Below are positions 54,933 through 63,958 of a stretch of DNA of 64,000 nt, piece after piece. The stretch comes from Candidatus Melainabacteria bacterium SSGW_16. GTDB lineage: Bacteria > Cyanobacteriota > Vampirovibrionia > 2-02-FULL-35-15. The translations under genes and the position numbers were made by a program. Under the pieces are notes generated by a model that worked only from the letters and a program-made list of their open reading frames with translations, was not told where the DNA came from and ran no database searches. Position 1 is the stretch's first letter. Every line of letters begins with the position of its first letter. The stretch lies in assembly GCA_004769085.1 (NCBI GenBank), contig DUDS01000015.1, forward strand, positions 124,001 through 188,000. The letters run 5' to 3'.

Positions 54933-56663
54933 TTATTCAATTTTTCTACCAGGAAAGAAGCTTTGTAATTCATCAACATTTCTTGGCTCTAGTCCAGATA
55001 TAGATGCACCTGCCAGGCGAAGGAGATAAGCATGTACACCAGGTTTTGTTCTTTTAGACTGAGATACTGCTGCACTCATTAAAGCATTCATTTCAACTTT
55101 GTATCTTAAGAACGCATAGTCCATTAGGTCAACAAGATTTATTTCATAATGGTTAATCTTAGCAATAGCCTGACTTCGTGAAGTCCCGCTTTGAACTACC
55201 TGATTTGCTTGTTCCCCAACTATTTTCTCAATCATAGGAATAATTCCTACCTTTTGAAAAACAGTCATTGGTGTTGCAGGGGGTAAATCACTGTCATGAG
55301 AAAAAGTTGTACCATTATCTTTATTTTTTTGAGCTCGTGCAATAAAAATATCAGAAATCCTATCAAAACCAGAACTTATACCTCTTGCAGCAGGAGTAAA
55401 TTCACTATTAAGAAGTCTGAATAAAATATCCCCAAATGAATTTTCAAGATCAATATGTGAAACAACAAAAGCAAGCGGCAGTGAAGGTTCATTAACCCTG
55501 ATTTTTTGTTTTATTGCATCAACTAATGTAACTTTTCCGTCTTCTTCACAAGAATTAGCAAGTTTATAAGTTGCATAATTTACAACAAGGGGGGTTTCAC
55601 ATTCAAGTACTACTCTTTTTAATCCAGCTACTGCTTCTTTTGCTCCTTTTTTTGTTACATAATCATCAATAGCCCAAAATCTTCTCACCCGTTCATAAGA
55701 ATCATCTTTTTTACTTTCATCCAGTACAGACTCAAGCAAAAACAAGTCTGGATCTATTTCATCACAATCATTAATCAGAGCCATTGCCCTATCATTGATT
55801 TTTGTCTCATCGGATGATCTATATAACCTCTCTAAAGGTTCTTTCGGTACTTTTTTATTGTCCTTTTTTAGTTTTTCCATAATCAATAAAACTAAGGTTT
55901 GAATTCGTTCTTTATCTTCAACATGAATGTACGCTTCAACTCCTTCGATTTTTGCATTTTCGCCAACCGAAACGTCTACCAAAGCATTTAAAACTTTCTC
56001 TACAGGTCCATCATTCAATGATGCAATTGATTTAGCAAATTTATCATTGTCATTTATTCCATCAAATTTAACCAGAGCAAATATTTTACCAAGATACTCT
56101 CTTGGTAATTGTTCTAATAGCATTTTTACATATTTATTATTATTGTCAGCATTTTCAAAGTGCTTTCTTTTATCAAGAGAAGGAATTATAAAATCATTCA
56201 CCACGATATCTGGGTTAATCACAAGTCCAATTGCAGTAAGGAATGCTTTAATCCTGAAGTTTGTTGAGCATTTAAGCTGTGCTAAAGCTTCTACTAAAAG
56301 ATTTGATCCTGCATCATTGAACTCACCTGCTTTTTTATCAATAAGTCTCGAAAACTTAGAATCATCTTCAAAACCAACTTCAACAATCTCAACTACCTCG
56401 CCTTTTGTATTTGCTTTTAAATAATCCAGTAAGTCATCAAGCATGGTTGATGCTGCAATTACATTTCTCATTGGTGCAAGCAATTTTGGAAATGCTAGCG
56501 GGGGTACATGTTGTGGTGGTTCAAGCGGTTCATTAACAACCTGGTCAGGTGGTTTCTTATTATCTAGATCTTTTGCTCCTGATGTAGCTCCAGATGCATT
56601 GGCTGCAGGCAATGAGGCCGGAGTACTTCCTACTGGTCGTGGTTTTAAACTACCGTCAGACAT
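54933..56663 (-). CDS. Large helical-repeat protein, paralog 1
   Basis: A 576-residue soluble protein. The first ~70 residues are Pro/Ala/Ser-rich and probably disordered; the rest is alpha-helical with HEAT/armadillo-like spacing. It is paralogous to the next gene: FIIPSLDKRKHFEN here against FFIPALESRKNLKN there, RVRRFWAIDDYV against RIRRFYAINHFV, and a matching NEPSLPLAF against NQLSLPLAA. No catalytic motif, signal peptide or membrane span is visible. Its function is unknown; helical-repeat proteins usually scaffold protein contacts. ATG 56663 lacks a clear ribosome binding site. Confidence 0.7.
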   Translation of the reverse strand: MSDGSLKPRPVGSTPASLPAANASGATSGAKDLDNKKPPDQVVNEPLEPPQHVPPLAFPKLLAPMRNVIAASTMLDDLLDYLKANTKGEVVEIVEVGFEDDSKFSRLIDKKAGEFNDAGSNLLVEALAQLKCSTNFRIKAFLTAIGLVINPDIVVNDFIIPSLDKRKHFENADNNNKYVKMLLEQLPREYLGKIFALVKFDGINDNDKFAKSIASLNDGPVEKVLNALVDVSVGENAKIEGVEAYIHVEDKERIQTLVLLIMEKLKKDNKKVPKEPLERLYRSSDETKINDRAMALINDCDEIDPDLFLLESVLDESKKDDSYERVRRFWAIDDYVTKKGAKEAVAGLKRVVLECETPLVVNYATYKLANSCEEDGKVTLVDAIKQKIRVNEPSLPLAFVVSHIDLENSFGDILFRLLNSEFTPAARGISSGFDRISDIFIARAQKNKDNGTTFSHDSDLPPATPMTVFQKVGIIPMIEKIVGEQANQVVQSGTSRSQAIAKINHYEINLVDLMDYAFLRYKVEMNALMSAAVSQSKRTKPGVHAYLLRLAGASISGLEPRNVDELQSFFPGRKIE

Positions 56664-56779
56664 ATTTTATTTAATACTTAAAAACAATATTATACCTCTA
56701 ATTAAATGAAAGTTCTGGTTTAATCCTGGCATTTTTATGCTAAATTACTGATTTTTAAATCTACATACTATTTTACAGC

Positions 56780-58390
56780 TTATGAAGCTTTAGCAAGCTC
56801 ACTCATATCACCCAGTTTATAAAAAATTGAAAGCATATCCCCCCTGTCATTAACCGCTGCTTTCATAAGAATTTCCTTTATTCTTTGAAAATTTTTTCCA
56901 CAGGCATAATTTAATAAATCCATTGCATTTCTTTTTACATTTTCTTTTTCCTGTTCGTTTTTGCCTTCACCATAAGCTGCCCAGTCCAAAAACTTTTCAA
57001 TGCCTACATTTGAAATTAAATCAATTACAAGGTTTTCACCAGAACCTTCTGTTAACGAAAATATAATATCGCCTTCATCATCCATATAAAAATTTACAAA
57101 TGAAGCTTCTGATAGATTTTTGTATGCCTGAACTAGATCATATTTTTCTTTGTAATTTCTTACCATGAGATCCCTGATTAGATCTTGATATGGTTCACCA
57201 TATGCTGAAAGCTTTGTAACTGCAGCCAGAGGAAGTGAAAGCTGGTTTTCTCTGACATTGTTTACTATTGCACCTATTAATGCTCTTCTGCCGTCAACCC
57301 CACAGATCTTAGAAAGTCCATAACATGCATAAAATACAAGGAAGGAATCTTTCTCCTTTAAAATAAAATCTTTCATTACAGATGCACCATATTCACCAGT
57401 GGCTCTTACAAAATGATTTATTGCGTAAAATCTTCGTATCCTTGACTCTTCAGAATCGTCAGAATCATTCATCATGACCTCTCTAAGAATTCTTGAAGCA
57501 TCCTGCCCAAAATTCGTAGTTAATATTTCCAGCAACTCCTCCCCCATTTCATTATCAGTGTTTGATTTATAGAGCTTTTCGGGAATATCTACAGAAAATT
57601 TCATCTGGTTATTAACAAGATTCTTCATAAGTGAAACCAATATCATTCTGAGCTTATGAATATTAACCTTATTTTCCTTACTATCATCATATTCAGCTTC
57701 TTTGGAATAAATAATTTCAGAAAAAATATTTAAAGCTGTTTCTGGATATGTTGTTTTTAAAACAGAGGCTGCAAAACTATTTATATCTGTTATTTCAGAG
57801 TAGTCGAGAGACTGAAAGAATTCTTTCTTGGCTGAGTCATCCAGGACACTAATAAAATTACAACAGAAGTTCTTATTAATTCCCAGATTTTTTAAATTTT
57901 TCCTGGATTCAAGAGCAGGTATAAAAAATTCACTCGTAACCTCATCTTCAAGTCCTATTGAAACAAGCATTTTTATAATCAATGCCTTATCTTCAAAATG
58001 TTCATTCTCAACAAGCATTTCTTTAAGTAATGAACCCAGATTAATTCCTTGTTTTGAATAATACCGAGCAAGATCATCTACAGCTTCTCCAAACGATTCA
58101 TCACAAGAAAGTGATTGTCTTGCTTTGTATTGCCAATCCCCTTGAATTGTTTTTTTAGTCCAAGCAAAAAATCCTCTGAGTCCATCTATGTCAGTAACAG
58201 AACTTCTTATTCCTGCAAATAAACTTCTATGTAATGAAGGGTCTAGAGGAGCAACTTCTCCCTTATTCTCTTTTTTGGGCACCAAAACAAGAGCCCTACA
58301 CTCAGAAGGAGGGCTTTTAGAAGCAACCTGTAAATGACTATTATTAGGGTAAAGCGGACTACTGCTCACCCCATCTATTACATCAGGCAT
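56780..58390 (-). CDS. Large helical-repeat protein, paralog 2
   Basis: A 536-residue soluble protein with a ~60-residue low-complexity N-terminus followed by helical repeats. Paralogous to the protein encoded at 54933, with the best conservation around residues 300-400 (ESRIRRFYAINHFVRATGEYG; GVDGRRALIGAIVNNVRENQ). Acidic Asp/Ser-rich loops interrupt the helices (MNDSDDSEES). No enzymatic motif found. The two genes lie 116 bases apart and probably arose by tandem duplication. Function not recognised. Confidence 0.7.
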   Translation of the reverse strand: MPDVIDGVSSSPLYPNNSHLQVASKSPPSECRALVLVPKKENKGEVAPLDPSLHRSLFAGIRSSVTDIDGLRGFFAWTKKTIQGDWQYKARQSLSCDESFGEAVDDLARYYSKQGINLGSLLKEMLVENEHFEDKALIIKMLVSIGLEDEVTSEFFIPALESRKNLKNLGINKNFCCNFISVLDDSAKKEFFQSLDYSEITDINSFAASVLKTTYPETALNIFSEIIYSKEAEYDDSKENKVNIHKLRMILVSLMKNLVNNQMKFSVDIPEKLYKSNTDNEMGEELLEILTTNFGQDASRILREVMMNDSDDSEESRIRRFYAINHFVRATGEYGASVMKDFILKEKDSFLVFYACYGLSKICGVDGRRALIGAIVNNVRENQLSLPLAAVTKLSAYGEPYQDLIRDLMVRNYKEKYDLVQAYKNLSEASFVNFYMDDEGDIIFSLTEGSGENLVIDLISNVGIEKFLDWAAYGEGKNEQEKENVKRNAMDLLNYACGKNFQRIKEILMKAAVNDRGDMLSIFYKLGDMSELAKAS

Positions 58391-58505
58391 AATTTATTCG
58401 GTAAGAGTATTATAGAATAGCTGTTCGATTTTATATCAACTATTTCCCATACAAAATGTAAGCTTTTCAATACAATTGATAAACTAATACTCATGGAAGT
58501 TAAGG

Positions 58506-60227
58506 ATGAACAATATTAAAACTGAAAAAATTAAAACAGATTTATTAATTATAGGAGCCGGTGCCGCAGGCTGTTTTGCAGCTTATGAAGTTAAAAGGTT
58601 AAATCCTGATCTGGATGTTCTTATTATTGAAAAAGCACATATAGATAGAAGCGGTTGCCTGGCTGCAGGCGTGAATGCAATAAACGCTTATATTACACCT
58701 GGTAATACTCCGGAAACTTTTGTAGAGTATGTAAAAAAAGATTCAATGGGATTAATCAGGGAGGATCTTGTTTACACCATTGCAAAAGAATTAAATTTTG
58801 CAACAGAACTTCTTGAAAAATGGGGACTCCCTATACCAAAAGACGAAAATGGACAGCCATTTGTAAGAGGAAGAGGTTCAATAATTGTTCAGGGTGAAAG
58901 AATAAAACCAATTATTGCACAGGCTGCAAAAGCATCTAAAGCAAAAATACTTAACCGCACTGTTGTAACAAACTTAATCACTAACGAAAATCGCATATCC
59001 GGTGCATTTGCATTTGGAGTAAGAGATGGAAAATTTTATATTATCAATGCTAAAGCAGTCCTTGTTGCTACAGGGGGAGCAAGCGGAATCTATAAACCAA
59101 ACAACGAAGGCAATGCAAGGCACAAAATATGGTACTCACCTTTTAATACAGGCGCAGGCTATGCAATAGGAATAAGAGCCGGCGCTGAAATGACTACTTT
59201 TGAAATGCGTTATGTAAGCATGAGAATTAAAGATCTCATGGCTCCAACAGGTGCAGTAGCACAGGGTGTTAAAGCACAGCAGGTAAATGCAACTGGTGAA
59301 AGATACCTGGAGGAAAGATATTTAAATCTTGGTGGAAGATCCATGCCTACCTCTTTAAGACTCTGGGCAACATTACAGGAAAATATTGAAGGAAGGGGTC
59401 CGTGTTTTCTCGATACCACACATCTTTCAAAAGAGCAGGCAGAAAGACTTCAGGCTTACTACCTGCACATGACACCTGGATTAACGCTTTACTGGGGAGC
59501 AAGAGGTACAAAACCAAATATTGACCCGCCTGAAATTACTGGAACAGAACCATATCTGGTGGGTGGACATGCACAGGCGGGTTACTGGATAAGCACAAAC
59601 AGAATGACAACCATTGAAAATTTATACGCAGCAGGTGATGTAGCTGGAGGTGCACCAAAAAAATATCTTTCAGGAGCAGGAGTTGAGGGTTTAATAGCAG
59701 CAAGGGATATTGTTTCAAAGATTAAAAATATTAGTGAATCACAAATCTATGAAAAAGATATAAAAGATGAAATAAAGAGGGTTTTTGGATATTTACAGAA
59801 GGAAGGCAAAGATCAAATCCAGCCTGATGAGCTTGAATTAAGAATGCAAAAAGTAATGGACGACTATGCCGGTGGAATCTCAAACAATTATATTCTGAAT
59901 GAGCAAAAACTTATAAAAGCTAGAAAATTAATGAGACAGCTAAAGGATGAAGCTCTAAATCTTTATGCACCAAATCTTCATGAATTAATGAAATGCCATG
60001 AGGTAATTGACAGAATTGATGTAGCGAGAGTACTTATTGAGCATCTTTTATACAGGAAAGAAACAAGATGGCCTGTTTACCAGACTAGGGCAGATTATCC
60101 TGAAAGAGATGATAAAAACTGGCTAAAGTTTGTAAATTCTGTTTATGATATAACAGCTAATGAAATAAAAATTGTAGAAAGGGAATATAAACCATTGGAT
60201 AAAAAATTGATGGAGACTGTTAAATAG
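58506..60227 (+). CDS. AprA-like flavoprotein (adenylylsulfate reductase alpha-type)
   Basis: A 573-residue FAD protein of the fumarate reductase/AprA superfamily. FAD-binding is LLIIGAGAAGCFAAYEV (residues 13-29). Features shared with AprA rather than FrdA: DRSGCLAAGVNAINAYI, KKDSMGLIREDLVY, WYSPFNTGAGYAIG, Arg240 in SMRIKD, TEPYLVGGHAQAGYW with His355, and the end NLYAAGDVAGG. AprA reduces adenosine 5'-phosphosulfate to sulfite and AMP. The protein is somewhat shorter than dissimilatory AprA, so an assimilatory or altered role is possible. The AprB-like gene follows after 1 base. GGAAG/AAGG precedes ATG 58506. Confidence 0.85.
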   Translation: MNNIKTEKIKTDLLIIGAGAAGCFAAYEVKRLNPDLDVLIIEKAHIDRSGCLAAGVNAINAYITPGNTPETFVEYVKKDSMGLIREDLVYTIAKELNFATELLEKWGLPIPKDENGQPFVRGRGSIIVQGERIKPIIAQAAKASKAKILNRTVVTNLITNENRISGAFAFGVRDGKFYIINAKAVLVATGGASGIYKPNNEGNARHKIWYSPFNTGAGYAIGIRAGAEMTTFEMRYVSMRIKDLMAPTGAVAQGVKAQQVNATGERYLEERYLNLGGRSMPTSLRLWATLQENIEGRGPCFLDTTHLSKEQAERLQAYYLHMTPGLTLYWGARGTKPNIDPPEITGTEPYLVGGHAQAGYWISTNRMTTIENLYAAGDVAGGAPKKYLSGAGVEGLIAARDIVSKIKNISESQIYEKDIKDEIKRVFGYLQKEGKDQIQPDELELRMQKVMDDYAGGISNNYILNEQKLIKARKLMRQLKDEALNLYAPNLHELMKCHEVIDRIDVARVLIEHLLYRKETRWPVYQTRADYPERDDKNWLKFVNSVYDITANEIKIVEREYKPLDKKLMETVK

Positions 60228-60228
60228 T

Positions 60229-60651
60229 ATGGGCATTCATATAGATCATAATTTATGCGACGGGTGCGGACACCCTCAGTCTGAAACACCATGCAACATG
60301 GCATGTCCGGGGGATCTAATTTTCATGCAGTCAAATGGGAAAGCACAAATATGTTCTAATGCAGACTGTTGGGATTGTGCAGCATGTATAAAAATATGCC
60401 CCCAGCAGGCAATCGAACTAAAACTTCCATTTGAAATTGTAGGAAAAGAAGGAACTCTTAAAGCAAGAGCCTATAGGGAAAAAACTGTGTGGACATTAAG
60501 AGACGAAAAAGGCAATGAGCAGATTTTTGAAACACCAGCCAGAAATGAAGCAAGTTTAAGTATGCTTATAAATCCTGAAGAATTCACTGACAGTGTTGAA
60601 TCTTATAAAGGCATTTCAAAGACATTTACTGATTTAGGTTCTGATATTTAG
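60229..60651 (+). CDS. AprB-like ferredoxin subunit
   Basis: A 140-residue iron-sulfur protein. The first cluster site is CDGCGHPQSETPCNMACP (Cys10, 13, 22, 26), with the insertion typical of AprB. The second is CWDCAACIKICP (Cys47, 50, 53, 57). The remaining half is a beta-rich tail that in AprB wraps around AprA (REKTVWTLRDEKGNEQIF). It transfers electrons to the FAD of the alpha subunit. Translationally adjacent to the AprA-like gene (1 base). Confidence 0.88.
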   Translation: MGIHIDHNLCDGCGHPQSETPCNMACPGDLIFMQSNGKAQICSNADCWDCAACIKICPQQAIELKLPFEIVGKEGTLKARAYREKTVWTLRDEKGNEQIFETPARNEASLSMLINPEEFTDSVESYKGISKTFTDLGSDI

Positions 60652-60741
60652 AATTTGATTGGTTGACTAACACCAGTCATTGTGATTTAATTAAGCCAAT
60701 TAATCTAATTTTATAAAAAAGAGCTTTGATAAGGAGAGTTT

Positions 60742-60924
60742 ATGAGTTCTATTTCAGTAAGTAATTTAAACAGAAAGCAACGATCGCTGGTCGCAAGAGA
60801 GCTGGGAATAAGTCCTAAACAGCTTCAATTAAGAGGCACTATAACAGAGCCATCCTCTAAAAGTGAGAGGTTTAATTTTAGAAGACTAGCTGAAAGAGTT
60901 GATGGCAGTAGAACAAGACGCTAA
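60742..60924 (+). CDS. Small basic hypothetical protein
   Basis: A 60-residue, Arg/Ser-rich protein (NRKQRSLVARELGISPKQLQ then FNFRRLAERVDGSRTRR). AAGGAG 7 bases before ATG 60742 is an excellent ribosome binding site. VARELGISPKQLQ could be the turn of a helix-turn-helix. It lies 90 bases after the AprB-like gene in the same direction. Family unknown. Confidence 0.65.
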   Translation: MSSISVSNLNRKQRSLVARELGISPKQLQLRGTITEPSSKSERFNFRRLAERVDGSRTRR

Positions 60925-60937
60925 TAATTCACACACA

Positions 60938-62083
60938 TCACGCTATAGCAGGTTCACGTTCTTTCTTTCCACCTTCACATACAGAAAGTATGCCCAGGAA
61001 CTTCCTGAAAGTACGATAACAAGCCAAGTCATAGTGTTCAGCAAAGTTTTTATGGAACGCTCCTGCAAGCGGTAAGAATGCCTTGCTTTGTTCCGGCAAT
61101 TTTACATTATCAAACAATTTTTTCCCTAAACTAAATGGAATTATCTCGTCATCTGTTCCATGGCTTACAATTACTCTTTTTGCTTTCACAGTTTTTATTG
61201 CTTCTCCTGAATCAAACTCGCTTCTAGTAAGCATTCCAAGTAAAGCTTTTAAAATGCCAGGGACGCTTGCTGAAGATTTTTCTTTAACAGCTTCTTCAAC
61301 TGTAGTAAATGAGGATTGAACAACCAGGGTATTAACTTCCCTTCTATTTGCAAGCTCAATAGCAACTGCGCCTCCAAGAGATACTCCAAAAAGAGAAATA
61401 TCATTAGCCGTTAAACCCTTCTTTTCAACAAGATACTGATACATTGCTTCAGCATCTAATACAAGCCCTTCCTGTGTAATTTTCTCTCCTTTGTTTAATT
61501 TGCTTTTACCCATTCCACAATAATCAACCATTAAAACATTTACAGGAACTTCTTGTTGAAGTTTTGAAAATTCATCAAGACAAAGACTAGCATTATATCC
61601 TCTACCATTTAAAAATATTATTGTTTTCTTCGTGGGTACTGGAGCAGGTATATAATAACCATTTAATTCTCCACGATTAGTTTCAATAGAAACATTTTCA
61701 CATTTAATTCCTTTTTCATCTGGTGTTGTTTCAACTTTTCCATTTGGACTAATTAAAAGATTATTATAAAGTCTACCTATTGAATCCCATTCAATACCAC
61801 AAAAATTTCCAACAAGAGTTGCAAGTGCACCAATCCCTGCCAAAACTCCACCTATCCATTTTGCAATCTTGTTGTCTTTAAAAAAACCAACAGTAGCTGT
61901 AACTAAACCTAAAACTGTAGCTAGTGCACCAGCATATGTACCATATGAAACACGTTCTAAAGTGCTTGGATTTTTTTCTCTTAACCACTTTTCAACATAT
62001 CGTTGAGATGGAGCCTCACCAGCAGGTGGTTTTGGGCATCCTACAGGCCAATGATATATTCCTATTTCTGGTGTTCTTAACAT
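60938..62083 (-). CDS. Membrane-anchored alpha/beta hydrolase
   Basis: A 381-residue protein. Two hydrophobic segments at about residues 50-66 and 76-94 anchor it; an alpha/beta-hydrolase fold follows from about 130. The nucleophile elbow is LFGVSLGGAVA (Ser235), the acid is in SHGTDDEIIPFS, and the His in AGAFHKNF. TIIFLNGRGYN is the oxyanion-hole strand. Resembles BAAT/FrsA-like hydrolases of unknown substrate. It converges on the small gene at 60742 with 13 bases between stops. Confidence 0.82.
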   Translation of the reverse strand: MLRTPEIGIYHWPVGCPKPPAGEAPSQRYVEKWLREKNPSTLERVSYGTYAGALATVLGLVTATVGFFKDNKIAKWIGGVLAGIGALATLVGNFCGIEWDSIGRLYNNLLISPNGKVETTPDEKGIKCENVSIETNRGELNGYYIPAPVPTKKTIIFLNGRGYNASLCLDEFSKLQQEVPVNVLMVDYCGMGKSKLNKGEKITQEGLVLDAEAMYQYLVEKKGLTANDISLFGVSLGGAVAIELANRREVNTLVVQSSFTTVEEAVKEKSSASVPGILKALLGMLTRSEFDSGEAIKTVKAKRVIVSHGTDDEIIPFSLGKKLFDNVKLPEQSKAFLPLAGAFHKNFAEHYDLACYRTFRKFLGILSVCEGGKKEREPAIA

Positions 62084-62164
62084 TGAAATAAATTTTTATA
62101 AAAATTTAACTGTTACTTTATCTTGATACTAGCTGATTAAAACTGCTTATAGCAAGAATCAACA

Positions 62165-62210
62165 CTTAAAAATTAAATGGTTAAGAGGTTAAAGGAAAAA
62201 GATCTTAACC
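62165..62210 (-). terminator. Candidate terminator of the cytochrome b-MvhD operon
   Basis: On the minus strand GGTTAAGA (62210-62203) pairs perfectly with TCTTAACC (62186-62179) across a 16-base loop, followed by ATTTAATTTTTAAG. It begins 18 bases after the last gene of the operon. Confidence 0.55.
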
Positions 62211-62227
62211 CAGGGAATCCAAGCTTA

Positions 62228-62374
62228 CTAAAACTCCGCAATTATACCAAAACAAGCAATAATAATTAACCATACAAAAAAGTGCAGATAGAAGAAGGTT
62301 AAGTTAAAAAATATTTTTATTGGTGAATCATTTGCTACATTCATTATCACTTTTGCATCTTTTATATTTGCCAT
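62228..62374 (-). CDS. Small single-span membrane protein of the cytochrome b operon
   Basis: A 48-residue gene, too short for most gene finders. The protein starts MANIKDAKVIMNVANDSP and has one strongly hydrophobic span (about residues 20-46: FFNLTFFYLHFFVWLIII then ACFGII). AGGAG stands 8 bases before ATG 62374, overlapping the end of the MvhD gene. It lies 8 bases after that gene and before a terminator-like hairpin. Small subunits of this kind are common in cytochrome b complexes. Function inferred from context only. Confidence 0.75.
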   Translation of the reverse strand: MANIKDAKVIMNVANDSPIKIFFNLTFFYLHFFVWLIIIACFGIIAEF

Positions 62375-62382
62375 ATATTCTC

Positions 62383-62811
62383 CTAAGCTCCTGCTTTAGC
62401 TGGTTCTTTTACAGTCTCTTTTTCAGGAAGATTGTTTAAATCTTCTTCAAATTTGTTAACCTTCTCAATAAATTTCTTATAGTCACACTTTGCCAGCCAA
62501 TAACCTCTCAACCTGTTCCTGTCAATTGCTTTTTTAATATTCGGCGGTCTTAAACCCAGAAGCCTATCCTGACACCACCTATTCCCTTCTCGAAAATGAC
62601 AGTCACCAATCTGACACCCCATTACAAAAACACCATCAGCACCAGCTTTTAAGCCTTCTTCTATCATTATTGGCTGAATCATTCCTGAACAAACCATTTC
62701 AAGTATTGAAACATTGTCTTTGTCTTTAAGTTTGTTGTTCTTAATGTGTTTTTTTAAATCCACACTACGTTCGCAAACTATACCTAATATTTTTTTCTTT
62801 TTGCCTGCCAT
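62383..62811 (-). CDS. MvhD/FrhD-type hydrogenase iron-sulfur subunit
   Basis: A 142-residue MvhD-family protein, which carries a [2Fe-2S] cluster between heterodisulfide-reductase modules and partners. The cysteine set is visible: GIVCERS, LEMVCSGMIQP, and GCQIGDCHFREGNRWCQDR. The C-terminal 20 residues are Lys/Glu/Pro-rich and disordered. Start and stop overlap cytochrome b by one base (TAATG). In sulfate reducers a similar domain sits in QmoB; here it is separate and paired with a cytochrome b-ferredoxin. Confidence 0.9.
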   Translation of the reverse strand: MAGKKKKILGIVCERSVDLKKHIKNNKLKDKDNVSILEMVCSGMIQPIMIEEGLKAGADGVFVMGCQIGDCHFREGNRWCQDRLLGLRPPNIKKAIDRNRLRGYWLAKCDYKKFIEKVNKFEEDLNNLPEKETVKEPAKAGA

Positions 62812-63944
62812 TAGCCTACTCCTACTGGTTCTTTTAAAACATCACCAATCTTTGCAATAATTTCTTTTGAATGTTTTTGTGGCAAATCTATTGCTTTAAA
62901 TGCACATGCCCCTACACAGAGTCCGCACTCAGCACAGCGGGCATCAATAACAATTGCAAGCTGTTTAAACTTCGGGTGATCTGTTCTTGGCACCATATAA
63001 ATAGCTTCATATGGACAATCTTTTGCACACAAAGTACAACCAACACAATTATCCAACAAAACCTGTGCCGGTGATTTTGGTTCATCGATTATTAAAAATG
63101 GTACTGCTAAAAGTATTGTAGTAATGATAAATAAAACTGTCCAGACTATCATTGCAGGCATGGATGAAAACATCGGGAATAACCACAAGTAAAACCAGTC
63201 CGTTGGAAACTCAGCTGGTACCTGGATAAGGACTGCAGGTTTACCACTACTAACAGGAATTACTGCTGCAGGAATAATTATTGATGCCATTAAAAGAAGC
63301 CCAAGTCCTAATGGCACATCGGTCACGGGTCTGGAAATCCTGAGATAATGCAACCATAAAAGATATAAAAGTAAGAATGATATTCCCACATGGAGGAAAA
63401 AAGACATAGCCAATGTATAGTGAGTTATCATTTCACCATTTACAAAAAATTCAGCAAGTGGCGGACCAATAGCAGGTATTTGTTTTAATGCATCAGCCAT
63501 CATTAAAACAATCATGTACGACCGTTCATCCCATACCAGAATATACCCTGTAATTCCGATAACAAGCATGCAGCCGATAAGAGCAACACCTGAATACCAT
63601 GCAATCCATCTGTATTTTCTGTATCTGTCTGTGAAATAAACTCTTAAGGCATGAAGCAGCACTGCAATCATCATTGCATCAGCAGCATAACGGTGCATTC
63701 CTCTGACAATATTTCCAAAAGGAAGTTTATTCGAAATATAGTTTACTGAAATATATGCACTATCCAGTGTTGGCTGGTAATAAGCAAAAAGTAAAAGTCC
63801 TGTAACAAACAAAGTCCACATAAATAAATTCGGGACTGCGCCATGGTAATAAAAAGGATTATATTGCTGGCTGAAGACTTTATTAGTCCACTTCTCAAAG
63901 CTTATTGTTAGTATTTGCAGTTGATCAAGTATTTTTTTATACAT
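62811..63944 (-). CDS. Cytochrome b fused to a 2x[4Fe-4S] ferredoxin domain
   Basis: A 377-residue membrane protein. The cytochrome b part (about residues 1-285, seven or eight helices) keeps both heme-ligand pairs: His84/His98 and His185/His199, each H-x13-H. FPTDWFYLWLF resembles the PEWY quinol-site motif. The C-terminal domain has two ferredoxin sites: Cys300, 303, 306, 310 and Cys337, 340, 343, 347. The protein could pass electrons between the quinone pool and the MvhD protein, whose gene overlaps. Rieske or Hdr partners may lie beyond the window edge. Confidence 0.88.
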   Translation of the reverse strand: MYKKILDQLQILTISFEKWTNKVFSQQYNPFYYHGAVPNLFMWTLFVTGLLLFAYYQPTLDSAYISVNYISNKLPFGNIVRGMHRYAADAMMIAVLLHALRVYFTDRYRKYRWIAWYSGVALIGCMLVIGITGYILVWDERSYMIVLMMADALKQIPAIGPPLAEFFVNGEMITHYTLAMSFFLHVGISFLLLYLLWLHYLRISRPVTDVPLGLGLLLMASIIIPAAVIPVSSGKPAVLIQVPAEFPTDWFYLWLFPMFSSMPAMIVWTVLFIITTILLAVPFLIIDEPKSPAQVLLDNCVGCTLCAKDCPYEAIYMVPRTDHPKFKQLAIVIDARCAECGLCVGACAFKAIDLPQKHSKEIIAKIGDVLKEPVGVG

Positions 63945-63958
63945 AACTCTTTAAGATT

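Noticed and set aside
58506..60227. Fumarate reductase/succinate dehydrogenase flavoprotein or L-aspartate oxidase
   Set aside because: The AprA-type Arg and His blocks and the adjacent AprB-like ferredoxin fit APS reductase better than FrdA or NadB.
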